In this document: positions 1 to 6,353 of the stretch, piece by piece
Numbering within the stretch: the first letter of the stretch is position 1
Layout of the letters: every line of letters starts with the position of its first letter
Assembly (NCBI RefSeq): GCF_002304005.1
Contig: NZ_MRCQ01000002.1
Coordinates: 310,001 to 374,000 of the forward strand
Length of the DNA stretch: 64,000 nucleotides
Source of the DNA: Flavobacterium sp. ACN6
GTDB taxonomy: Bacteria; Bacteroidota; Bacteroidia; Flavobacteriales; Flavobacteriaceae
Direction of reading: 5' to 3'
Notes under the pieces: model-generated
The model's input: only the letters and a program-made list of their open reading frames with translations
Told to the model about the DNA's origin: nothing
The model's database searches: none
Translations under genes and position numbers: made by a program

Positions 1-173
1 GGGTTGTTGATGCTAATCTGCCAGACGTTTTAGAAGCTACTTCAATAGACGAAAATGGACAAATTATGTCACTTAGACACAAAAATTACGATGTAAGAGG
101 CGTTCAGTTTCACCCAGAAAGTGTTTTAACCCCAAACGGAAAAAGGATTTTAGAGAATTGGATTAAGAGTTAG
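1..173 (+). CDS. trpG: Anthranilate synthase glutamine amidotransferase subunit, 3' end only
   Basis: The window opens inside this gene; only the last 56 codons are present, in the frame beginning at base 3. The visible part carries the class I glutamine amidotransferase C-terminal signature FHPES, whose His and Glu complete the Cys-His-Glu triad that releases ammonia from glutamine. The subunit supplies that ammonia to TrpE for anthranilate synthesis from chorismate. PabA (aminodeoxychorismate synthase) has the same fold and motif. I choose TrpG because trpD follows on the same strand 160 nt downstream at the head of a complete trpDCFBA series. The start, the nucleophile Cys and trpE lie outside the window. 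Confidence 0.88.
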   Translation, partial: VVDANLPDVLEATSIDENGQIMSLRHKNYDVRGVQFHPESVLTPNGKRILENWIKS

Positions 174-184
174 AATTTAGTCAC

Positions 185-327
185 AAGTTTTAAAGTCGAA
201 AGTCATAAAGTCACATCACTAAAACGCAATCTTTCTGTATTTAAAACTAAAATAAGCATTAATCAATTTAAAATAAAAATCTAATATTTGAAGACTTTAA
301 GACCTTCGACTTTAGACTTTAAGACTT
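185..327. repeat. Imperfect inverted repeat in the trpG-trpD gap
   Basis: The gap holds two arms, about 185-211 and 293-327, that are imperfect reverse complements. Both are built from the word GACTTTAA/TTAAAGTC repeated with small changes. They could fold into a long hairpin in the operon mRNA. No run of T follows the right arm, so a simple terminator is unlikely. It resembles the repeats in the next two trp gaps in design but uses a different word. Confidence 0.7.
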
Positions 328-333
328 ATATAA

Positions 334-1326
334 ATGAAAACTATATTAAACAAATTAATCAATCACGAAGTGCTTTCTAAAGAAGAAGCAAAAAATGTAT
401 TGATTAACATTTCAAGCGGTCAGTACAATCCAAGTCAGATTTCATCATTTTTGACTGTATTTATGATGCGAAGTATTACAATCGACGAACTTTCGGGTTT
501 TCGCGAAGCTTTATTAGAATTATGTATTCGCGTTGATTTATCAGCTTACAATACAATCGATTTATGCGGTACAGGCGGTGACGGAAAAGATACTTTCAAT
601 ATTTCAACTTTAGCTTCTTTTGTAGCTGCAGGCGCAGGAATAAAAGTTGCGAAACATGGAAATTACGGTGTTTCTTCAATTTCAGGATCGAGCAACGTAA
701 TGGAAAAAATGGGAATTAAATTCAGCAGCGATCCTTCGTTTTTAGAAAAATGTATCGATCAAGCAGGAATCTGTGTTTTGCACGCTCCCCTATTTCACCC
801 AGCAATGAAAAATGTGGGACCAATCAGAAAAGAATTGGCTGTAAAAACATTCTTTAATATGTTGGGACCAATGGTAAATCCGTCATTCCCGCAGAATCAA
901 TTAGTTGGAGTTTTCAACTTAGAATTAGCAAGAATGTATGCTTATTTATATCAAAATACCGACGTGAATTTTACGATCCTACATTCGCTTGACGGTTACG
1001 ACGAAATTTCATTAACCGGCCCAACAAAGACAATTTCAAATCATATGGAAGGAATGTTAAAGCCAGAAGATTTTGGTGTTCACCTTTTATCTCAAACAGA
1101 AATTGAAGGCGGAAAAACTATCGAAGAATCGGCTGCAATTTTTACCAATATCATTTCAGGAAAAGGAAATGAAGCACAAAACAATGTTGTTTTAGCGAAT
1201 GCTGCAATGGCAATTGCAACGGTTACAAAATGCTCTCCTTTAGAAGGTTTTGAATTGGCAAAAGAAAGTCTTTTATCTGGAAAGGGATTAAAAGCATTAC
1301 AAACATTACAAGAACTAAGCAGGTAA
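334..1326 (+). CDS. trpD: Anthranilate phosphoribosyltransferase
   Basis: Transfers phosphoribose from PRPP to anthranilate, the second step of tryptophan synthesis. The 330-residue length is normal for the family. The glycine-rich PRPP/anthranilate site CGTGGDGKDTFN is near residue 78, followed by KHGNYGVSS near residue 109 and GPMVNP near 179, all hallmarks of TrpD. The ATG at 334 is the first in frame and is preceded by an A-rich stretch without a Shine-Dalgarno, as usual in Flavobacteria. It is the second gene of the trp operon. The gap to trpC is 90 nt and is filled by an inverted repeat. Confidence 0.97.
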   Translation: MKTILNKLINHEVLSKEEAKNVLINISSGQYNPSQISSFLTVFMMRSITIDELSGFREALLELCIRVDLSAYNTIDLCGTGGDGKDTFNISTLASFVAAGAGIKVAKHGNYGVSSISGSSNVMEKMGIKFSSDPSFLEKCIDQAGICVLHAPLFHPAMKNVGPIRKELAVKTFFNMLGPMVNPSFPQNQLVGVFNLELARMYAYLYQNTDVNFTILHSLDGYDEISLTGPTKTISNHMEGMLKPEDFGVHLLSQTEIEGGKTIEESAAIFTNIISGKGNEAQNNVVLANAAMAIATVTKCSPLEGFELAKESLLSGKGLKALQTLQELSR

Positions 1327-1334
1327 AAAAAATA

Positions 1335-1408
1335 GTTTCAAGTTTTCTTTGTTTCAGGTTTCAAGTTGTTGAAACGTAACCTGAAACTTGAAACCTGAAA
1401 CCTGAAAC
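1335..1408. repeat. Inverted repeat in the trpD-trpC gap
   Basis: Words of the type GTTTCAGG and GTTTCAAG are repeated on the left; their complements are repeated on the right. A perfect 17-bp inverted pair is visible at 1351-1367 and 1385-1401, with further imperfect copies outside it. The hairpin ends about 8 nt before the trpC start. A related run without its partner arm lies at 12886-12910. Confidence 0.85.
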
Positions 1409-1416
1409 AAAATAAA

Positions 1417-2196
1417 ATGAATATACTCGATAAAATAATCTTTGATAAACAACGCGAAGTTGTTCTTAAAAAATCCATTATTCCAGTTTCGCAGTTAGAA
1501 GCTTCGGTATTTTTTGAAAAACAAACTATTTCTCTCAGTCAGAAATTAAGAGAAAGCAATTCTGGAATTATCGCAGAACATAAACGCCGTTCTCCATCAA
1601 AATCAATCATAAACAATAATTTTACGGTTGAAGAAGTCGTTAAAGGCTACGAAAATGCTGGCGCTTGCGGCATTTCAGTTTTAACCGACGGAAAATATTT
1701 TGGAGGATCTTTAGACGATTTACTTTTGGCAAGAGCTTCAGTAAATATTCCACTTTTGCGAAAAGAATTTATTGTAGACGAATATCAGATTTTAGAAGCC
1801 AAAGCACATGGAGCCGATTTGATTTTGCTAATCGCAGCGGTTTTAACCCGTGAAGAAATTAAATCATTGTCTGAATTTGCTAAGAAATTAGGTTTAGAAG
1901 TTTTACTCGAAGTTCACAATCAAGAAGAATTAGAAAAATCAATTATGCCGACTCTAGACATGATTGGTGTGAACAACAGAAACTTAAAAACATTCGAAGT
2001 AAGTTTAGATTTCAGCAAAGAATTAGCTTCTCAAATTCCAGATGAGTTTGTAAAAGTTTCAGAAAGCGGTATTTCGTCAATCGAAGCCATTCAGGAACTA
2101 AAACCTTACGGCTACAAAGGCTTTCTAATTGGAGAAAACTTCATGAAAACGCACAATGCAGGACAAGCAGCTGTTGACTTTATTAGTCAGCTGTAG
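1417..2196 (+). CDS. trpC: Indole-3-glycerol-phosphate synthase
   Basis: Closes the indole ring by converting CdRP to indole-3-glycerol phosphate in the cytoplasm. It is a 259-residue TIM-barrel enzyme with the family landmarks EHKRRSPSKS (substrate loop, near residue 54), LLRKEFIVD near 111, GVNNRNLKTF near 184 and SESGI near 214. A lysine is kept at LLRKEF, the usual catalytic position; the first motif begins EHK instead of the common EVKK. It is monofunctional, with trpF as a separate downstream gene. The start ATG at 1417 directly follows the gap repeat. Confidence 0.97.
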   Translation: MNILDKIIFDKQREVVLKKSIIPVSQLEASVFFEKQTISLSQKLRESNSGIIAEHKRRSPSKSIINNNFTVEEVVKGYENAGACGISVLTDGKYFGGSLDDLLLARASVNIPLLRKEFIVDEYQILEAKAHGADLILLIAAVLTREEIKSLSEFAKKLGLEVLLEVHNQEELEKSIMPTLDMIGVNNRNLKTFEVSLDFSKELASQIPDEFVKVSESGISSIEAIQELKPYGYKGFLIGENFMKTHNAGQAAVDFISQL

Positions 2197-2350
2197 GCAA
2201 TACGCTATAGGCTGTAAGCTTTTAGCAAAAAGTAAATAAAAAATTAGTACAAAGAAAAGCTTAAAGCCTACTGCCTAAAGCCTAAAGCATTAAAAAAAAA
2301 TCAGCACAAAGCAAAAAAGCCTAAAGCTTATTGCCTAAAGCCTAAAGCAT
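2194..2350. repeat. Inverted plus direct repeats in the trpC-trpF gap
   Basis: The left arm (2194-2224) begins inside the trpC stop region and is an imperfect reverse complement of 2255-2277. The right half is duplicated: a 20-nt segment rich in GCCTAAA at 2271-2290 recurs with one change at 2331-2350, exactly 60 nt later, and the sequence before it is also similar. The whole 162-nt gap between the two genes is therefore repeat DNA. Confidence 0.8.
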
Positions 2351-2358
2351 CAAAAAAA

Positions 2359-2991
2359 ATGAAACTCAAAATATGCGGCATGAAATATCCCGAAAACATT
2401 CTCGAAGTAGGCGCACTCCTGCCCGATTATATGGGATTTATTTTCTGGGAAAAATCCGCGCGATACTTTAACGGAACCATTCCTGAATTGATTAAAACAA
2501 TCAAAAAAGTGGGTATTTTTGTCAATCAGAGTCAGGAAGAAATTTTGGAAAAAGTGACAAAATACAATTTACAAGCCGTTCAGTTACACGGAAATGAATC
2601 TGTTGAATTTTTATCAGAATTAAAAAAGCAACTGCCGAAAAAAATCGAAATGATCAAAGTTTTTTCAGCCGATGAAAATTTTGATTTCGAAATTATAAAA
2701 CCTTTTGAAAGTGTCTGCGATTATTTTCTGTTTGACACAAAAGGCAAATTACCAGGCGGTAATGGAACAACTTTCGACTGGACCATATTAAAAAAATACA
2801 ATTCAGAGAAACCTTTCTTTTTGAGCGGCGGTATCGGAATTAACGAATTAAAAGCCATTGAAGAAATTTTAAAAAGTAAATTACCTATTTATGCTGTCGA
2901 TGTAAATAGTAAATTTGAAATCGAACCAGGGCTGAAAAACAGAAATCTATTTAGCAACTTCAAACGAAAATTTGATGTTGCCAACTTTTAA
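2359..2991 (+). CDS. trpF: Phosphoribosylanthranilate isomerase
   Basis: Catalyses the Amadori rearrangement of PRA to CdRP, between the TrpD and TrpC steps. At 210 residues it has normal length. Visible landmarks are the N-terminal KICGMK with the catalytic Cys, GIFVNQ near residue 51, VQLHG near 74, DTKGKLPGGNGTTFDW containing the catalytic Asp near 126, and SGGIG near 155 in the phosphate-binding loop. Asp and Asn of VDVNSKFE near 175 also fit the family. Only 12 nt separate it from trpB, so the two are surely cotranscribed. Confidence 0.97.
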   Translation: MKLKICGMKYPENILEVGALLPDYMGFIFWEKSARYFNGTIPELIKTIKKVGIFVNQSQEEILEKVTKYNLQAVQLHGNESVEFLSELKKQLPKKIEMIKVFSADENFDFEIIKPFESVCDYFLFDTKGKLPGGNGTTFDWTILKKYNSEKPFFLSGGIGINELKAIEEILKSKLPIYAVDVNSKFEIEPGLKNRNLFSNFKRKFDVANF

Positions 2992-3003
2992 ACTTTAAAT
3001 AAA

Positions 3004-4185
3004 ATGAGTTTTAACGTGAACGAAAAAGGATATTACGGAGAATTTGGAGGAGCTTATATTCCAGAAATGCTCTATCCAAACGTAGAAGAATTACGTCAAA
3101 AATACCTAAGTATAATGGATGAACCCGATTTTAAAGCGGAGTTCGACCAATTGCTTAAAGATTATGTTGGGCGCCCTAGTCCGCTGTATTTTGCAAAGCG
3201 TTTATCTGAAAAATACAATACAAAAGTTTATCTAAAAAGAGAAGACTTAAACCATACCGGCGCGCACAAAGTAAACAATACAATCGGACAGATTTTATTA
3301 GCAAAACGTCTGGGTAAAAAAAGAATTATTGCCGAAACGGGAGCTGGACAACACGGTGTAGCGACAGCAACTGTCTGCGCCTTAATGGGAATTGACTGCA
3401 TTGTTTATATGGGCGAAATTGACATTGCGCGCCAAGCACCAAACGTGGCTCGTATGAAAATGTTAGGTGCAGAAGTACGTCCTGCACTTTCGGGTTCAAG
3501 AACGCTAAAAGATGCTACAAACGAAGCAATCCGCGACTGGATCAATAATCCTGTTGATACACATTATATCATCGGTTCGGCGATTGGACCGCATCCTTAT
3601 CCAGACATGGTGACGCGTTTCCAGAGCATTATTTCAGAAGAAATAAAATGGCAGTTAAAAGAAAAAGAAGGCCGTGAAAATCCTGATTATGTGGTTGCTT
3701 GTATTGGTGGCGGCAGTAACGCTGCAGGAACATACTATCACTTTTTACACGAACCAGAAGTGGGAATTATTGCCGTAGAAGCGGCTGGAAAGGGCGTTGA
3801 CAGCGGTCACAGTGCGGCAACAAGTAAATTAGGTAAAGTTGGTGTTATTCACGGCTGTAAAACTTTGTTAATGCAGACTCCAGACGGACAAATTACAGAA
3901 CCGTATTCGATTTCTGCAGGTTTAGATTATCCTGGAGTTGGTCCTATGCATGCACATTTAGCACAAACAGGTCGCGGCGAATTTTTCTCTGTAACCGATG
4001 ACGATGCTATGAATGCGGGTCTTCAATTGACAAAATTAGAAGGAATTATTCCAGCAATCGAAAGCGCGCACGCATTTGCCGTTTTAGATCAGAAGAAATT
4101 TAAACCTACAGATGTTGTCGTAATCAGTCTTTCTGGCCGCGGGGATAAAGATTTAGATAATTATATTGATTACTTTAAATTGTAA
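3004..4185 (+). CDS. trpB: Tryptophan synthase beta subunit
   Basis: PLP enzyme that condenses indole with serine to give tryptophan, working as an alpha2beta2 complex with TrpA. At 393 residues it matches the TrpB1 class. The PLP-binding lysine is in HTGAHKVNN (about residue 88), the indole-side loop is ETGAGQHGVATAT (near 111), and the phosphate-binding loop is GGGSNAAG (near 236). SGRGDKD near the C-terminus is also typical. The partner trpA is separated from it by two unrelated-looking genes instead of following directly. Confidence 0.98.
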   Translation: MSFNVNEKGYYGEFGGAYIPEMLYPNVEELRQKYLSIMDEPDFKAEFDQLLKDYVGRPSPLYFAKRLSEKYNTKVYLKREDLNHTGAHKVNNTIGQILLAKRLGKKRIIAETGAGQHGVATATVCALMGIDCIVYMGEIDIARQAPNVARMKMLGAEVRPALSGSRTLKDATNEAIRDWINNPVDTHYIIGSAIGPHPYPDMVTRFQSIISEEIKWQLKEKEGRENPDYVVACIGGGSNAAGTYYHFLHEPEVGIIAVEAAGKGVDSGHSAATSKLGKVGVIHGCKTLLMQTPDGQITEPYSISAGLDYPGVGPMHAHLAQTGRGEFFSVTDDDAMNAGLQLTKLEGIIPAIESAHAFAVLDQKKFKPTDVVVISLSGRGDKDLDNYIDYFKL

Positions 4186-4200
4186 TAAAATTTGTAATTT

Positions 4201-4290
4201 GGACGTTCCCTACGGGCGGGCTGTCCGCTATATCTTTTTTATGGCAGAAAAAGCCATAAAAAAGGATGCCGCTCCCATCCCTAACGCAAA
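4201..4290. repeat. MITE-like intergenic repeat with inverted ends
   Basis: The end segments (GTTCCCTACGGGCGGGC on the left; a GGATGCCGCTC...CCCTAACGC block on the right) are imperfect reverse complements, and inside them TTTTTTATGGC and GCCATAAAAAA form an 11-bp perfect inverted pair (about 4235-4262). The segment is markedly richer in GC than the surrounding noncoding DNA. No coding capacity. I recall similar short elements between genes in other Flavobacterium genomes, but cannot verify this here. Confidence 0.65.
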
Positions 4291-4314
4291 CAAATAAAGA
4301 GAAAAATCATAATT

Positions 4315-4635
4315 ATGGAACTATTATTCTCATACGGAACATTAAGATCTAAACAGGTTCAAATGCAGATTTTTAATAAAGTTTTAGTCGGAACCCAAGA
4401 TCAGATATTAGGTTTTAAACTAAAAAGTTTACAGATTGAAGAAGAATTTGGAATGGCAGATTATGTTGTTGCAGTCCCGAGCGAAAACTTGGAAGACATT
4501 ATACATGGTGCTGTTTTTGAGGTTTCTAATTCAGAATTATTAAAAGTAGATCAATTCGAATCCAATTCATACAAAAGAGTTCACGTCACACTAAAATCTG
4601 GAAGAGTGGCTTGGGTGTATACCGAAAATAAATAA
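4315..4635 (+). CDS. Gamma-glutamylcyclotransferase-like (AIG2/GGCT fold) protein
   Basis: A 106-residue protein beginning MELLFSYGTLRS. The YGTL motif near residue 7 is the substrate-binding signature of the GGCT/AIG2 family, whose members cyclise gamma-glutamyl amines to 5-oxoproline. The acidic residue expected near the middle could be a Glu in the GAVFEVSNSELLKVDQFE region. Substrate is unknown. It lies 129 nt after trpB and 71 nt before the nitrilase-like gene, on the same strand, so it is probably transcribed with the trp genes. No tryptophan role is evident. Confidence 0.8.
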   Translation: MELLFSYGTLRSKQVQMQIFNKVLVGTQDQILGFKLKSLQIEEEFGMADYVVAVPSENLEDIIHGAVFEVSNSELLKVDQFESNSYKRVHVTLKSGRVAWVYTENK

Positions 4636-4706
4636 TTGATAATATAAAAAAAACAACTGGCAGGCCTTTAAAATCTGTTAGAAATATAAAGACTGTACAA
4701 TTCAAA

Positions 4707-5444
4707 ATGATTTTAGCTGCTGCCCAAACAAAACCAAAACGCGCGGATATTAATGCAAATTTATTAGATCATTATCATCTTATAGAATTGGCAGCACAAA
4801 ACGGCGCCAATTTAATTGCTTTTCCCGAAATGTCTATTACTGGTTATGAAAGATCAGATGCTGCGGAACTGGCTTTTACAAAAGACGATTATAGATTGGA
4901 TCATTTAAAAACATTAGCTGTAAAAAATAATATCATTATTGTTGCCGGAGCTCCAATTCAGATCGAATCACAGCTATTTATTGGCGAATTTGTTATTTCT
5001 CCTGATAATTCAGTTTCAATTTATACGAAGCAGTTTTTACATGAAGGAGAAGATGAATTTTTTCAATCTTCTTTTGATAATAATCCAATAGTTACTATTG
5101 AGAATCAAAAGATTGCATTCGCTATTTGTGCCGATATTGATAATCCGCTGCATCCAGAAAATGCGAAGAAAAACGAAACGGATATTTATATTGCCAGCAT
5201 TTTCTTTTCACCAAACGGAATCCCGAATGCTTATCGCAATTTGCAGGATTATGCACAGAAACATAAAATGAATGTTTTAATGTCGAATTTCTGTGGCGAT
5301 TCTTGGGGATCTCCAGCTGCTGGACAAAGTGCTTTTTGGAACAATAAAGGAGAATTGATTGGACAAATGAATGATTCTGATGCCGGTATTTTATTAGTAG
5401 AAAATAAAAATGACGATTGGACTAGTCGGGTTATTATTTACTAG
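4707..5444 (+). CDS. Carbon-nitrogen hydrolase (nitrilase superfamily)
   Basis: A 245-residue cytoplasmic hydrolase with the Glu-Lys-Cys triad of the superfamily: FPEMSITGYE (Glu near 42), YTKQFLHEGE (Lys near 108) and FAICADID (Cys near 141). These enzymes cleave amides or nitriles; the exact substrate is not readable. A second, clearly related copy is at 24552-25280, with the same order of motifs and nearly the same length. It lies between trpB and trpA on the same strand. An amidase acting on an indole or amide compound is possible but not shown. Confidence 0.88.
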   Translation: MILAAAQTKPKRADINANLLDHYHLIELAAQNGANLIAFPEMSITGYERSDAAELAFTKDDYRLDHLKTLAVKNNIIIVAGAPIQIESQLFIGEFVISPDNSVSIYTKQFLHEGEDEFFQSSFDNNPIVTIENQKIAFAICADIDNPLHPENAKKNETDIYIASIFFSPNGIPNAYRNLQDYAQKHKMNVLMSNFCGDSWGSPAAGQSAFWNNKGELIGQMNDSDAGILLVENKNDDWTSRVIIY

Positions 5445-5452
5445 CATTGACT

Positions 5453-5529
5453 CCTGCAAGGTTTTCAAAACCTTGAAGGTATAATTAAATAACAAAAAAC
5501 ACCTACAAGGTTTTGAAAACCTTGTAGGT
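5453..5529. repeat. Two palindromes of the ACCTACAAGGTTTT family before trpA
   Basis: An imperfect palindrome at 5453-5479 is followed by a perfect one at 5501-5529, with 14-bp arms (ACCTACAAGGTTTT) around a single G. The two are variants of the same sequence. Another member is at 29174-29204 and a partial one near 29137-29155. They fill the gap between the nitrilase gene and trpA. No T-run follows, so termination is not the obvious role. Confidence 0.85.
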
Positions 5530-5545
5530 AAAAAACATACATAAA

Positions 5546-6307
5546 ATGAACAGAATAACTCAAAAATTACAAGAGGACAAAAAGATACTTTCGATCTATT
5601 TTTCTGCTGGATATCCAAGTTTAAATGATACGGTGCAGATTATTGAGGATTTAGAAAAAAACGGAGTTGACTTAATCGAAATCGGACTTCCATTTAGTGA
5701 TCCTTTGGCAGATGGGCCAACAATTCAAGCTAGTTCTACTCAGGCACTTCATAACGGAATGACCTCTGAAATTCTTTTTGATCAACTGAAAAATATCCGT
5801 GAAAGCGTAAAAATTCCGTTGATTATTATGGGGTATTTTAATCCGATATTACAATACGGAGTGGAAGCTTTTTGCGAAAAATGCGCTGCAATTGGTATCG
5901 ATTGTTTAATTATTCCAGATTTACCAGTTGATGTGTACGCAGATGAATACAAAACGATTTTTGAAAAATATGGTTTGCTAAATGTATTTTTAATTACACC
6001 GCAGACTTCAGACGAACGTATTCGTTTTATCGACAGCGTTTCAAACGGCTTTATATATATGGTAAGTTCTGCGAGCGTTACAGGATCGCAATCTGGTTTT
6101 GGAAATGTACAGGAAGATTATTTCGAAAGAATTGCCAATATGAATTTGAAAAACCCTCAGATTGTCGGCTTCGGAATTTCAAATAAAGAAACATTCAATC
6201 AAGCAACTAAATATGCGAAAGGAGCAATTATTGGAAGTGCTTTCATTAAACATTTAAGCGAAAGCGGCAGTGGAAAAATTGAGGAATTTGTTGGAGAAAT
6301 TCGATAA
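5546..6307 (+). CDS. trpA: Tryptophan synthase alpha subunit
   Basis: Cleaves indole-3-glycerol phosphate to indole and glyceraldehyde-3-phosphate and channels indole to TrpB. Length is 253 residues. The two catalytic acids are visible: Glu in IEIGLPFSDPLADGP (near residue 46) and the Asp about 11 residues later in the same motif. GYFNPILQYG near 92 and IPDLPVDVYADEY near 127 are also family signatures. It is separated from trpB by about 1.36 kb containing two other genes, all on the same strand. Confidence 0.97.
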   Translation: MNRITQKLQEDKKILSIYFSAGYPSLNDTVQIIEDLEKNGVDLIEIGLPFSDPLADGPTIQASSTQALHNGMTSEILFDQLKNIRESVKIPLIIMGYFNPILQYGVEAFCEKCAAIGIDCLIIPDLPVDVYADEYKTIFEKYGLLNVFLITPQTSDERIRFIDSVSNGFIYMVSSASVTGSQSGFGNVQEDYFERIANMNLKNPQIVGFGISNKETFNQATKYAKGAIIGSAFIKHLSESGSGKIEEFVGEIR

Positions 6308-6317
6308 ATAAATGTAA

Positions 6318-6353
6318 TTTACACGGATTTTATAATTCTTAAAAAATCCGTGT
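6318..6353. repeat. Hairpin directly before the M1 peptidase start
   Basis: TACACGGATTTT and AAAATCCGTGTA are perfect complements (12 bp) separated by a short AT-rich loop. The right arm abuts the ATG at 6354. It may end trpA transcripts or block the start codon in mRNA. Confidence 0.75.
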
